Part shown: positions 1 through 11,562 of the stretch, in pieces | How the letters are laid out: every line of letters begins with the position of its first letter | Numbering within the stretch: position 1 is the stretch's first letter | NCBI RefSeq assembly: GCF_039555335.1 | Contig: NC_092646.1 | Coordinates: 29,689,780-29,753,779, forward strand | DNA length: 64,000 bases | Direction: 5' to 3' | Source: Amphiura filiformis | Taxonomy: Eukaryota > Echinodermata > Ophiuroidea > Amphilepidida > Amphiuridae | Notes under the pieces: generated by a model | Database searches by the model: none | The model's input: the letters and a program-made list of their open reading frames with translations, nothing else | What the model was told of the DNA's origin: nothing | Translations under genes and position numbers: made by a program

Positions 1-487
1 TATCGGTCACCCCACCTACGCATGCGCAGATTGTTGTTTGATGTGCACCAGTTATCATCGCACTGAGTACCAGCTCTCACACGTGACCAGTCATTATACA
101 ATGTTATATTTTAGTCTGTTTCATTTTGGAGATAATTGATGTCATTTATGATAATTGTTTTTTCATTTTCGCAATTTTTGCAGAATAATTTCGCTTTCAT
201 TCAAGCCCCAAAGTTGTTGTGTTTTTTCTGTAATTTAAAAGGCCCGCCTTTTTGCGTGATTTGGCAGTGTCCCTAGACTATTGATTTTATGCTAATGCTG
301 TTACGTAATCATGTGTATGATATAATTTTTACATGTGTTGTTTGAAAGACAAAGGTACAGTGTTTATGTAATCATTGAGAAATGCCATGAAAACAAGCCA
401 CAAATGACATCACGAGTCAACTCTTAAAACATACTGACTGCCCCTCGTATGACAGAAATTAAAGAAACCTGCATGTATAGTATCATG
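1..487. other. Non-coding, nothing recognised
   Basis: AT-rich sequence with no open frame of note, no tRNA-like boxes and no clear inverted repeat up to the TTAA that opens the next element. Confidence 0.4.
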
Positions 488-1470
488 TTAAGGGATGGGG
501 TATGAACGTTTGGACAGTATTTATTGTGGGACATTAGAGCACATCAGACATATCGAATTGCATTCTGAATACGAAGAATGTCCTTCTGATATCAAATAAT
601 TTTGAAATTCGCAATGTAATACACATTTTATGGCAAATGATTAAAAATTGATATTTTTGATATTTAACAGTACTCGAAGTAAACTTTATAAATCTGATGA
701 TTTATACTTAAAGTGTATATAGGTGGGATGAAAAGCCGACGATCAATTGGAAATTTTGACCTTTCGTATTGAAGATATGGATTTTCCCCCCAAAACACCA
801 ACAAAAATTAGGTCTTTTTTGGGGAAAAAATCCACATCTTCAATATGAAAGGTCAAAATTTTCAATTGATCGTCGGCTTTTCCTCCCAGCTACACACACT
901 TTAAGAATAGATCATTAGATTTATAAAATTTACTTCGAAGACTGTTATATGTCAAAAATTAGTGCCGTACTATTACGCTGACTTTCGTATTCGGCGAGGA
1001 GGACGATTTCGACCTCCTGGTTTGTTTACAAACAGAGAGGTAGACAAAAACCGTTCCGCGTGTCCAAACACTGAGGTATCAGAAGGACGGTCCACAATAG
1101 CGTGATTCACGTAACCTGAATAGGGATTAAAAAGCTGTCACGTAGAACCATGTGCTTCTATTGTCCAATTTGCCATCAAGATTTCATATGGAAACAGTTC
1201 AGACCCAGTACAAGATCATGTCAGAAATTAATATTTTGTTCTGGGTCTGATTATTCGGACTAGTCAAAAATGTGAAAAAGGTCAAATTTTAATAATTTGT
1301 CATAAAATTTGTATTATCGGCCCTATCGTGAATTTCAAAAAATAAAAATTATTTGATATCAGAAAGACATTCTTCGTATTCAGAATGCAGTTCGATATGT
1401 CTGATGTGCTCTCATGTCCCACAAAAAAATACTGTCGAGACGCTCAAAATGCTCATTCCAGATCCCTTAA
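488..1470. mobile_element. Fold-back MITE with TTAA ends (copy 1)
   Basis: The element starts TTAAGGGATGGGG and ends ATCCCTTAA, and its two halves are reverse complements over most of their length. For example, 541-600 pairs with 1355-1420, and the arms around 733-790 and 830-885 pair around a short T-rich centre. It has no transposase frame, so it is a non-autonomous fold-back element. A TTAA target is typical of piggyBac-type transposases, but that assignment is inference because the tips are GGG rather than CCC. Other copies lie at 6691-7213, 32829-33441 and 41041-41697. This copy is longer because a second element sits in its right arm. Confidence 0.85.
960..1263. mobile_element. 304-bp insert with 8-bp target duplication (hAT-like)
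   Basis: The sequence TCAAAAAT occurs at 952-959 and again at 1264-1271, directly flanking the insert. The related fold-back copies lack the insert. Its ends form a short imperfect inverted repeat (TAGTGCCGTACTATT against CTAGTCCGAATAAT). An 8-bp duplication with short imperfect inverted ends is the hallmark of hAT elements. No coding frame is present, so it would be a non-autonomous member. Confidence 0.7.
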
Positions 1471-2098
1471 GTGTATTTAACAAATTATTGTATAGCCTTA
1501 TGTATGCATGTCAGCAGAAATAAGATTTCTCAATTCAATAGTCTAGTGCAGTTGGAAGACCATGATTGTTCATCCAGGCTCCTGTGGCCTGGTCTAGCCT
1601 GACGTGAAATCATTCATATTGATGCTACATTGGGTTTATGGAAGTTGCACATAGGTCGAATACCCGGGGTCGAATATTGACCAATTACTTCTAAAACACG
1701 TGATTTGTTTCTGAAATGATATGTCTTAAATAAAGCATAATCCATATCTGATTTCTTTCACCTACATAAATTGCCAAACTAAATATAAAGAAATGACATT
1801 GTGGGTTTGCAGCAAAGGTAACTTCAACTTCGTCATATCAGGAAAGTTAAAATTATATTCTGGAGACATTTAACATGTTTAATTTGGACTCTGATAAAAC
1901 ATGTGATAGCCATAAAGAACTATATCAAATAAATACATAGCCTTTTCGATTTTACGTCTAATATTACAATGTTTTCGGCTTTAAATATGCTCAATGATGA
2001 CAATAAATAATGACCTTATTTAAATAAACAGTGTTGGAGGCTAGTCAGGAGCAACAAAATAATAGCAATTAACTATTTTATTAATTATTATAGGCCTA
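1471..2098. other. Non-coding, nothing recognised
   Basis: AT-rich DNA between two elements. I see no gene and no strong repeat. Confidence 0.4.
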
Positions 2099-2841
2099 CC
2101 TGGGGGGTACTCAGTACAAATGACCATACGGGGACGTGCCGCAAACATGGGTAGCATTTTCAGCCTTCTGGTATATCAATGACCCCTTTTTCAAAGCCTA
2201 TTTTGGTATATGAATGGGTCCTTTTTTCAAAATTTTCTCAATTTTTTCGGAAAATAGCCCAATTTTTCCTTAAAGGCTTAATGTACGATTTCCTTCAAAT
2301 TTTAAAATTTGTCATATTATACTCAAAATGCTGAAATAATACTAGTAATAATTATCGGGAATGGTTTCTGTCCATTTTGAGCTGAAAGAACGAGGTAAAC
2401 ACTGCTTGTTATTTTGGCCGTTTAACACACAGTTCTATAGGAGGACATAAAGTCATAATTTTTTGAATTATGACTTTATGTCGAACTTTGCTCTGTTTTA
2501 CCTACAAACACAACAAATTTGACTGATTCCATTTAGGTGCAAGTTGTGACATGTGTAAACATTACAAATATGCCCAAAAATCAGGTTTGAAAAAAATTAA
2601 CCAAATTCATATTACAAGATCGTACATTATGACTTTAATCTAGCCAAAATTTTCAAAATTGTCCCAAAATTTTGGGAAAATTTGTAAAAACTAAGACAAT
2701 TTTGGTTAAATTCGGCCGAAAATTTTGACTTTTGGTATATCAATGGGTCCAAATTTCTTGAAAAATTGGTATATTTATGGGTCCACTTTCAAATTCTCAG
2801 CGGCACGTCCCTACCAAAACCAAACTTGAGTACCCCGGAGG
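2099..2841. mobile_element. Inverted-repeat element, GGGGTACTCA ends
   Basis: The left end near 2101-2143 (GGTACTCA then GACGTGCCGC) pairs with the right end near 2800-2841 (GCGGCACGTCCC then GAGTACCCC). Subterminal direct copies of a 'tggtatatcaatgggtcc'-like motif occur on both sides. There is no transposase frame. A second element (2270-2638) has inserted in the middle. Confidence 0.65.
2270..2638. mobile_element. Nested TTAA element, ATGTACGAT ends
   Basis: It opens TTAAAGGCTTAATGTACGAT and closes ATCGTACATTATGACTTTAA, giving ~20-bp inverted ends on a TTAA duplication. It interrupts the element at 2099-2841. The same terminal motif (TTAAAGCC..ATGTACGAT) is seen near 15325, 20310, 24110 and 57496, so this is a second TTAA family distinct from the GGGATGGGG one. 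Confidence 0.7.
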
Positions 2842-2950
2842 CCTACCAGTGGGACCGTATACAACATATTGGATATTTTGCGCCAATTTTGACCGAAAAT
2901 GAATTAGCGTTTTATTGATGATTGATACCGGGGATTGATATCTAGGCCCC

Positions 2951-3700
2951 TATATGAAGAGCTTTGTTTCAAAACCCTTTACATCCACTTTTGGCCAAAT
3001 TGAGTTATTGGCATAATATTATAGTGTGGGTAAAAATACACATTTTGGTGGTTGTTTGACCTTCATACTACCTTCCCTTCCGGAGTTATCGCATATTTCC
3101 CGTTTGGGAAATCTTAGGAATTTCCGGAAATCTGAACTTAAAATGAATATAGAATTGTTTTGTTTTAAATTTTTGATGTATAATGGTAGCCTGGAATGTT
3201 CTTTACCTATTAAAACCAAAAGGAACTGTTTTTGGGTCACTATGTTTGAAAAAATCATTTTAATTAACAAAAGGTGTAGCTTCGGAAATACCCAAAAAAT
3301 GCCATTTTCCCGAATTTAATTAAAAATTCATAATTAAAAAAGTAAATGAGATATTTCAATTTTTCTTTTTGATTTTCAAAGCATTAGTCAAGTTACATAA
3401 TGTAGTGCAAACAAATGGGCTCAAATTTGATTGCAAAGGTGGTTTCTAGAAAAGGGGTAAATTTATTTTGTTGCAAAACCCCTTACATCCACAAAAGGTG
3501 CGATATAAAAGAAATAATAAAATAAATAGGAAGCCTTGAAATTGTCCCAAACCTATTCTTTTAGTTTCTATTCATCAACACTTTATCCAATCCGAAATTG
3601 AATGAAATCGAACAAGTAATACTTGCACAATTAAAAAAAGCTGTTTTTCTCAAAAAGTCAAAAGTGGATGTAAGGGGTTTTGCAACAAAGCTCTTCATAT
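2951..3700. mobile_element. Inverted-repeat element, ~40-bp ends
   Basis: Left end 2951-2995 (ATGAAGAGCTTTGTT, then ACATCCACTTTTG) is the reverse complement of 3660-3700. An internal direct copy of the 'aaccccttacatccac' segment lies at 3475-3495. The two opposed short frames within 3019-3319 have no recognisable product. Confidence 0.65.
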
Positions 3701-3756
3701 AATATATACTTTAATCATGGAGGTATATACCTCCATGCTTTAATGTCATCTGACGG

Positions 3757-5215
3757 TATGCAACAACATACATTTTGCAAACTTACCTGCAATTACATGG
3801 TCCTTCAAACTCAGCTGTTTATGATGTCAGGATGTCAGTAGCGGGGTCAGTAGGCCTACTGAGAAGTAAATAACAACGTCCTCAATATGAAAGTAAAATG
3901 AAGAGCGCAAATACACAATAATATGGAGGCAAACGATAAGCTGATATTCACAGAGATATGATCATGCATTCACTTCTTCTAGATATAACCAGAGAAGATG
4001 TAACACAATATCAATATAATCATCACGTTACGAAGTGCCAGGACCAAATGCGTTGCATATCGATTTATTCGATATAAAGGGACATGAAACCTGGGACTGA
4101 ATGGACCAGGAAGTGTGCTGTTTATTTGTTAATTGGATTATCTACTAAAAACATTATAAAAGTACCCCGAAAAAAACTATTATTTTTCAAACTTGGGCAC
4201 ATAGGCTAAAAATAATTGGCATGTCTGTAAGCCTCCCCCCCACCCCTCGATTTTTCTTAGCGCGCCCATTTCAGCTGAAACGGCAAATTCATTTTTTATT
4301 CCATTTTTTTATATAGTTTTTTTGCCGTAGAATTGTAAGAAATATTTTGAATAAAATTTGTTTAGGTGTAAAACATTACCGATATTTGTATTTCAGTTGT
4401 GTAAACGAACCACAATTTTATGCTGGTTATTTGTGAACACTCGTAAATGACATCTTAATTCAAAATTAAGTTTTAAAAAATTCTTCAAATGACCTTGAGA
4501 TATAACATTTATTTTTTAGCCTTATGAAAAGTTATACTAAAGTATTTGCACTGAATAAAATTCTGCCATTCATATTTCGCTCTATAACGGTGTTATTGTT
4601 ACTAAGGCCTAATAGTTTGCTCATTCTAATTTTATTGGGAATATAAAATATTTATCTCCAAAGTTAATACGTGCGGTAAAAGTGACTTGATGTGATGATA
4701 AAAATTCACCTGCGGACCTTGCTACCCGATCGCGGGTCATTCATAGGTCTATTTTTATAAAAGCGTGTGTGAAACGATGCAAATTCCCTATTTTTGTATT
4801 AAAATGAGATTCCCGAGATGAGATTCCCGATGGGACCAGTCTCAAATTATGAATAATAATTTGGTACACCTTGCTCTTTTTCTTTCCAATTATTCTTTAT
4901 TCAGTATAGTCCAGTGAAAAGTACCGTAAATGCCGGGCTAAATTTGAGATTATCTGTAATATTTGTCGGTTCATTTTTTTTCAGTTTCGTTTTATTCATT
5001 CATAGTGTTATTTGTTAGTTTTTAGATATTGTTAATAATGAAACCAATATACTATATGTTTTGTATCAAGTTCCATAATACGGAAAATCTACATTAGTCG
5101 AGACAGCCATGCATATGAGGATATAGGCGGTGGGACCATAGGTACATTTTGTATGGAGTACCACAATGCGGAAAATCGACATTAGTCGAGACGGCCGTGA
5201 AGGAGTTCTTAATAA
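3757..5215. repeat. Diverged copy of the 19.4-22.1 kb locus
   Basis: Blocks of clear similarity occur in the same order as in the 19380-22090 segment. These are the 'gcaaacttacctgcaat' block at the start, 'gtcctcaatatgaa', 'ttgcatatcgattt', 'aggaagtg..ctgtt', 'taaaattctg', 'ccattctaattt..attgggaat', and 'ggaaaatctacattagtcga' near the end. The last block is present twice here, ~86 bp apart (about 5078 and 5164). This copy is shorter and clearly older than the two near-identical copies at 19-27 kb. The reverse strand at the start reads TTGCAG followed by GTAAGT in all copies, which would be a perfect splice donor. No conserved protein frame was found. Confidence 0.6.
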
Positions 5216-5221
5216 TAAAAG

Positions 5222-5833
5222 ATAGTCCGGCTGCAAACACCATATTTGGGGGTTAGATGGTTTTGGCAGTCATTGATCTTTGAGTGGTGTAGAAAAAGAT
5301 TCAGTGGGATGTAAAATCGTCACCCTTGGGCAATCCGAGATATTCAAGATGGCCGCCACGTAACTCTGAAATAGCATTTAAATAGTGTTTTAGTGACAAA
5401 AGGTATCGTACTACATAACTATAGTGTTTTATGCGATTGTGAAGAAAATGTCAAACTGGATCTGTATAATGCTATAGGTGTACGATTATTGTAAGAAACA
5501 AAATCTGGCAAAAGAACTTTACCTTGAAACTAATGGTTTTTGCTTATGAAGTTACACAGCGGCCATTTTGAATTTCTTGAATTGTGAGAGTGTCACAAAA
5601 GGCAAATAATTTACACAAAATACTTCAAGTTATTATTTATTTTGGTACTACTAATGAATAACCAAGCTTTTTTTATTATCCATAGCGGCCATCTTGAATA
5701 TTTATAATTGCCCAAGGGTTACCATTTTACATCCCCCAAAATCTTATTTTGTACCACTCAATGAGTAATAATCAGCAAAGAAAACTACTTTAACTGGCAA
5801 AACCATCTAACCTTGCTCTGCCACCGGACTAAG
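5222..5833. mobile_element. Inverted-repeat MITE, AGTCCGG ends
   Basis: The ends AGTCCGG and CCGGACT bracket two long arms. The blocks 'ggttagatggttttg', 'gggatgtaaaat', 'cccttgggcaat' and 'tattcaagatggccgc' in the left arm (5250-5355) recur inverted in the right arm (5688-5815). There is no coding frame. Confidence 0.75.
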
Positions 5834-6000
5834 AGTATGATTCTAGCATTATGTTTATGTTTGAGTAGATATCCATAAAAAAGTGTATTCCTAAAATTTC
5901 CGTTGATTCCAATTCTGTGGTGTTTGCGAGTTATGCATGATTATATTATATGTAGGCCTATATTACTTTGCTGTGCTGTAATTTCGTTATGTTCAGAAAT

Positions 6001-6205
6001 CGGATAGCAACGTTTGCACAGTATTTTTGTGGGACCTGCGAGCACATAAGACATATCAAATTGCATTCTGAGTACGAGAAATGTCCTTTTATCAAATAAT
6101 TTTGATTGTTTGAAAATGGCGATATAATACAAATGTTATGGCAAATTATTAAAATTTACTATTTTTATATTTTTGTTATTTAACAGTCCTCGAAGTAAAC
6201 TTTAC
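6001..6205. repeat. Truncated copy of the TTAA fold-back family
   Basis: It resembles the left arm of the 32829-33441 copy (cgtttgcacagtattttt, then gcattctgagtacga, then the cctcgaagtaaacttta block). The right arm and both TTAA ends are absent. Confidence 0.65.
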
Positions 6206-6546
6206 ACTGCAAATAAAAATGTTTAGGTTTCTGTAACACTTTTTAAACACACGAACGTTGTTAATTAACAACTGAAAATAGTTCACATCCACATTATCTA
6301 TACATTACTGGTATTTTCAGAAACCTCTACTCCTACATATTACACATACAAAATAAAACCTAACACTTTCATTCCCTTTTAAAATAATCACACTCTAAAG
6401 TTTATACGTAAACACACCAAAGTGTTATAAACGTTTATAAACACTAACGATATAAACGCTTCCTTAAACACAATGTTTAAGTTTTAAACATTGTTAGTGT
6501 TAAGTGTTAATCTAAAAGTGGATACTTTAAATCATTGGGCATGTTG

Positions 6547-6640
6547 GGTAGCCGAGCCTAAAAAAGGGGTCATCGGTAACCGAGCCTAAAAAGGGGGTCA
6601 TCGGGTATCACTTTAAAAAGAGGGTCATCAGATATATTCG
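6547..6640. repeat. Short tandem repeat, ~29-bp unit
   Basis: Three degenerate units carry 'gagcctaaaaaggggtcatcg' or a variant. A similar unit built around 'ggggtcataaaa' is tandemly arranged at 48928-49012. Confidence 0.6.
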
Positions 6641-6690
6641 ACTTCAAAAGGGGCCTAATGACAGGCAGATAGTATCACATAATCGTCACG

Positions 6691-7213
6691 TTAAGGGATG
6701 GGGTATGAACGTTTGGACAGTATTTATTGTGGGATATTAGAGCACATCAGACATACATGACATATCGAATTGCATTCTGAATACGAAGAATGTCCTTCTG
6801 ATATCAAATAATTTTGATTTTTTGAAATTCGCAATGTAATACACATTTTATGGCAAATTATTAAAAATTGATATTTTTGATATTCAACTGTAGATGGGAT
6901 GAAAAGCCGACGATCAATTGAAAATGTTGACCTTTCGTATTCAAGATATGAATTTTTTTCCCAAAACATCAAAAACAAATTAGGTCTTTTGGGAAAAAAA
7001 ATCCATATCGAGGACTGTTATGTATCAAAAATGTGAAAAATATCAAATTTTAATAATTTGTCATAAAATTTATATTATATCGTGAATTTCAAAAAACGAA
7101 ATTTATTTGATATCAGAAAGACATTCTTCGTATTCAGAATGCAATTCGATATGTCTGATGTGCTCTCATGTCCCACAAAAATACTGTCGAAACGCTCATT
7201 CCAGATCCCTTAA
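6691..7213. mobile_element. Fold-back MITE with TTAA ends (copy 2)
   Basis: The ends are the same as in the 488-1470 copy (TTAAGGGATGGGG, ATCCCTTAA) with the same arm sequences, but part of the central palindrome is deleted. The 84-residue reverse frame inside it is a repeat artefact. Confidence 0.85.
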
Positions 7214-7669
7214 GTTAAGTGCCGGCCCCATGAAAAATTAGTATTAACGAGGTTGGTAATGGAAGCTTTAGGGCAGTAAAACATACAAGAATTTTCCACC
7301 TAAATGTGCTTTGCCTAAATTTTGGGGATTTTGTAAGGCAATACTGTTTTCAAGGTGGTGACTGCAATCTAGGGTACACCACTTTCCTTGAAATTATGTG
7401 TTTCCGTAATATAAATACATTGGAGTTTGTCATGTTTGTGGTACATTGTGATACTACACCCCCTGATAAATGTTGTGACTAATTTTGCATTTTAGGTACA
7501 TTCTAGCGATACCTCTAGCGGTACCCCTTTTCTTGTCATAAATAACGTACCGCTTGTCTTGAGTCACATACTATAATATACATAATACATAACTTTTGTT
7601 ACCAGTGTGTTATTATTTTTTGAGAAAAATGCACAAATAGTCACAAATTCATAAGGGCGTAGTACCACC
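7214..7669. other. Non-coding; orphan transposon end near 7650-7673
   Basis: There is no gene. At 7651-7673 the reverse strand reads TTAAGGTGGTACTACGCCC, which resembles the ends of the 55990-58969 element. A matching left end was not found upstream. Confidence 0.4.
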
Positions 7670-7872
7670 TTAAGGTGGCTGTGTACTCTCAGAAATGCAG
7701 GAGTTGAAAGTGATGTACATATTAACTTAATTATTAATGTAAGATATAAAAGTATACATTTTTGGAAATGAAATTAGTCAAGGAATCTAAATAAACACAG
7801 ATTTTGGGGAAATTTCCTCATTTTTACAGAACCTTTAATTAATGCATTTCTGATAATGTATAGTCCCCTTAA
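7670..7872. mobile_element. Short TTAA inverted-repeat element
   Basis: TTAA at 7670 and at 7869 bracket ~200 bp. The ends pair: TTAAGGTGGCTGTGTACTCT and TGCAGG on the left, TGCATTTCTG and CCCCTTAA on the right. A related right end ('gtgagtacacagccgccttaa') occurs at about 48016-48037. Confidence 0.6.
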
Positions 7873-8633
7873 GTGGATTAACTATTGGTAACTGAAGGGC
7901 GGTAAAAGAAGTACAAAAGGTTTACTGAATTATAAAATACATACAAAAACAAATATCATGAAAAACACCAATAAAATCCTAATGAGTGTGTGTAAATTGA
8001 ATCTAAAATAAGGCATTTTTTTAACAATAAATTTGATAAACAAAAACAGGTTTTTTTAATAAGTCAAGATAGCTCAATTAAAGAGCATGTTGACCAGTGT
8101 CTCCGATATCAAATATGCCATCAAAGTTCTAATTATTGTTCAACTTTGTTATAATCTCCTATATTGTGTTAATTTGCCCGAAAGCCAAATAGTTCGAAAA
8201 TAGGCAATGTGTAAAAAGTAAACTTACATATATTATTATTGGTGGTAAGGGACATAACAACAACTTTTTTTTAACTATCTACATTTTTTGTGATTACTAT
8301 AATTTCATGTTAAAGGAGGATTTCGTGATCCTAGCTTCCTCTTTTTATGACATTTTTTCAGTAGATATCCGCAAAAAAAAGCTTACTCCCAAAATTTCAG
8401 TTGATTCCGATTCGATTTTGCGTTTGCGAGATATGAATGATTATGTGTATTACACTGTTCCATAGACAATGTGTTGTAATTTCTTTCTGGTATACCAAAA
8501 CGAAATTCAAATTTGACGATATATTATTGCTAAACAAATTAATCTGCAAGAAAGATATATGAAATTAAAAGCCGGTTTTTTTTTTATAAAACAATAAAGG
8601 TAGTGCCTGCATCAGTTTGTTTTATCGATAGAC
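7873..8633. other. Non-coding, nothing recognised
   Basis: AT-rich sequence without gene signals or a clear repeat. Confidence 0.35.
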
Positions 8634-8906
8634 TACAATCCAGGAAAAAAAGGTTGGCACACTTTGCCTGTCTTTTGTATATCTCTTCCCCCGCTCCCCC
8701 AATTCAATGTTGGACCAAGCCATGTTGTCAACAGGTCCTTGAGACCCTCCAATATTGAAAGATGGGGAGTGGGGAAGGGTGAGATATAGGGGGAGTCTGT
8801 ACTTCACATATATTGCATGCATGTTTCACTCGCATCTCCAATTGTGATAGGGCACACATTTCCATCGTTTAGTGCAAGTGTGCCAACTATTTATTCCTGG
8901 ATTGTA
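8634..8906. mobile_element. TA-flanked palindromic MITE (mariner-like ends)
   Basis: TA is followed by CAATCCAGGAA at the left end, and the right end is TTCCTGGATTG followed by TA. The inverted ends run ~27 bp and include GTTGGCACAC. The interior also folds: the G/C-rich strings at 8680-8715 and 8750-8792 are opposed. A TA duplication suits Tc1/mariner mobilisation, which is inference. Confidence 0.75.
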
Positions 8907-9956
8907 CGTTGCTGACACACACTCCATGCAAACCCTAAATCACCCAACACATAATACACACATGACTCTACAGCTAATACCAAACATTTTGTCAGTCACA
9001 CTATAAACATGACAAAAACAACGTAGACTGCAAACAAAAATATCCATACACTTAAAACAAAAGCAATATGTTAATGACACTAAACTTTAATGACCAAAGA
9101 AAGTAATCAATAGATCGATGATTTTGTTCTGCATATTTTGACACCTCATTAGGCACAATGCGACTTTATTCCCTCAAGTATACCACTTTGACTGGAAAAA
9201 GAGAGCATTTCAAAAGTGACACATTTCGGATATTTTTTTCCGTCAGGGTGATTCCCACCGGCTTTTGTAACGGGCTCATTACAGTGTGACAGTGTGTATT
9301 GAGACAGAGGTCTATGTAAATCTTTGTTGAGAGAACAAAGTCACATGGTGCCGAATGAGATATGAAAATATGCAGAACAAAATTGCCCATCTATTAAATA
9401 TGCTTTCAAAAACAACATATTCGCAGAAAAAATGTTGCATTAATTTATACTTCGTAGTTAACAGAAACAATGTCGGGAAAGCTGCAATATTGCGGGAATT
9501 TAGTTGCCAACAATTGTCTGTTATTTTCCCAATTTTATAACAGAATATGCTGTGAAAATGGTGTGTATAAAACAGAAAATTCAAAAAAAACCACAGAAAA
9601 GTTGCATCAAAAAGGTTCTCTACAACCAATTGAGTCGGCAATGTTGCAGTTTTCAACAATATTTTAACAATTGGTGTCTGTGAGGTTTCACTTATGTAGG
9701 AATCTCTTCAAGCTTTCATGCTGATTCCTGTTAACGTATGCCCTAGGGTTCATTACATTATTTGCTGAGATTCTCTCCATTCGGAATCATTACTGCCTAT
9801 TCCAAACATTGCAAATGATTGAAATGAATGATTTGATAAACACATAGCTATTTTATATAATAGCTATCAGTCATGTATTCCGTGTTTTGAAACATTTCAT
9901 GTCGCTAATTGAACCCAAACTGATTGTTACAGTACAGTAGCTATTAGTAACATTAA
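8907..9956. other. Non-coding; possible 3' flank of the zinc-finger gene
   Basis: Overlapping short frames on both strands at 9166-9667 show no domain or codon signature, so I do not call them genes. The segment lies downstream of the minus-strand zinc-finger frame and could include its 3' untranslated region. The first AATAAA I see on that strand is near 9165. Confidence 0.35.
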
Positions 9957-10045
9957 TGGAATTTCTCGCCTGTGTGAATCTTTTTCATGCAGTTTCTTGT
10001 CCCCCAATGTGTTGAATGGTTTTTTTACAATCACAATAGCTGCAT
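9957..10045 (-). pseudogene. Decayed C-terminal zinc finger beyond the stop
   Basis: Immediately past the stop of the zinc-finger frame, the sequence still reads as a finger in another frame: a TGC-AGC-TAT-TGT stretch, then a linker-like 'cacacaggcgagaaa'. Compared with upstream units, two bases appear to be missing at the CCT-CAT-AAA junction. This moves the frame and creates the present stop. The ancestral array therefore had at least one more finger. Confidence 0.65.
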
Positions 10046-11562
10046 TTAAGGTTTTACTCCCGTATGAATTAGTTCATGTTGTTTCTTGTTTCCCAACTGA
10101 CTGAACGATTTGTTACAATAGCTACATTGATGAGGTTTCTCTCCTGTGTGGATCGTTTCATGTGTTTTCTTTTGTGACAAGTGGAGGAATGATTTGTTGC
10201 AATAGCTGCATTTATGAGGTTTTTCTCCTGTGTGATTCTTTTCATGACTATTCTTGTGCCCCAATTCGCCGAATCGTTTGTTACAATAGCTACATTGATG
10301 AGGTTTCTCTCCTGTGTGTATCTTTTCATGTCGTTTCTTGTTTCCCGATGTCGTGAATGATTTGTCACAATAGCTACATTGATGAGATTTTTCTCCTGTA
10401 TGAATCTTTTCATGTCGTTTCTTGTTTCCCGATGTCGTGAATGATTTTTTACAATAGCTACACTGATGAGGTTTTTCTCCTGTGTGAATCATTTCATGAC
10501 ATTTCTTTTCTCTCGACGTCCTGAATGATTTGTTGCAATAGCTGCATTTATGAGGTTTCTCTCCTGTATGAATCTTTTCATGTGCTTTCTTATGCACCAA
10601 TTCGCTGAATGATTTGTTACAAAAGCTGCATCGATGAGGTTTATCTCCTGTATGAATCCGTTCATGTTCTTTCTTGTTTCTCGATGTCGTGAATGATTTG
10701 TTACAATAGCTACATTGATGAGGTTTCTCTCCTGTGTGGATCATTTCATGCCTATTCTTGCTTTCCAGCTGGCTGAATGATTTGTTACAATAGCTACATT
10801 GATGAGGTTTTTCTCCTGTATGAATCATTTCATGCTGTTTCTTGCTTCCCAATCGACTGAATGATTTTGCACAATAGCTGCATCGATGAGGTTTCTCTCC
10901 TGTGTGAATCCGTTCATGTTCTTTCTTGCATCCCGATGTCGTGAATGATTTGTTACAGTAACTACATTTATGAGGTTTCTCTCCTGTATGAATCCGTTCA
11001 TGTTCTTTCTTGTTTCTCGATGTCGTGAATGATTTGTTACAATAGCTACATCGATGAGGTTTCTCTCCTGTGTGGATCTTTTCATGCGCATTCTTGCCTT
11101 CCTTATGAGGTTTTTCTCCTGTGTGAATCATTTCATGTTGTTTCTTACTTTCCAATCGACTGAATGATTTGTCACAATAGCTACATTGATGATGTTTCTC
11201 TCCGGTGTGAATCATTTCATGTCGTGTCTTGTTTCCCAGATGGCTAAATATTTGGTTACAATAGTAACCTTTATGATGTTTCTTTCCTTGGTGGCCCTTT
11301 TTATTGTTCAAATGACATGGAACCATTTTTGATATACGACGATCTTCACATTTCACTTTTCTACGCGTTTTGATGTACATCCTCACACAGCCAGCCTTTG
11401 GTTTCAAGTTTGGATTGCTGTACCAATAAGGCTTAATACTCAACCCATGATTGCGAAGATGTGGCTTGTAACGTGGAATGTTTCCAATAAATCTTCTTTT
11501 ACAATACTTGCATACAGGATCTTGTAGCAAATCCCATTGTCGCTTAGGTCTCATCATGATAT
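10046..11562 (-). CDS. C2H2 zinc-finger array protein (exon)
   Basis: A 503-residue frame from the ATG at 11557. The start is chosen because a strong acceptor (pyrimidine-rich tract then CAG) ends at 11563, five bases before ATGATGAGACC. The 66 frame-compatible residues upstream are low-complexity and lie in the presumed intron. Residues 16-37 form a lone C-x2-C-x13-H-x3-H motif. After a basic spacer comes a degenerate finger lacking its first cysteine (~100-117), an intact finger (125-145), a finger reduced to its tail (~152-162), and then 12 intact fingers of the C-x2-C-x12-H-x3-H type joined by HTGEKP linkers. The common core is HxCSYCNKSF. Residues expected to contact DNA differ little (TTSRNKK, SRLESKK, SELVHKK). 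It is probably a sequence-specific nuclear DNA-binding protein. Target and partners are unknown, and no KRAB, BTB or SCAN domain is visible. The near-identical units suggest gene conversion. Confidence 0.85.

Noticed and set aside
9166..9667. Opposed overlapping frames of 61-115 residues
   Set aside because: Both strands are open by chance in AT-rich DNA; no domain, codon bias or splice evidence.
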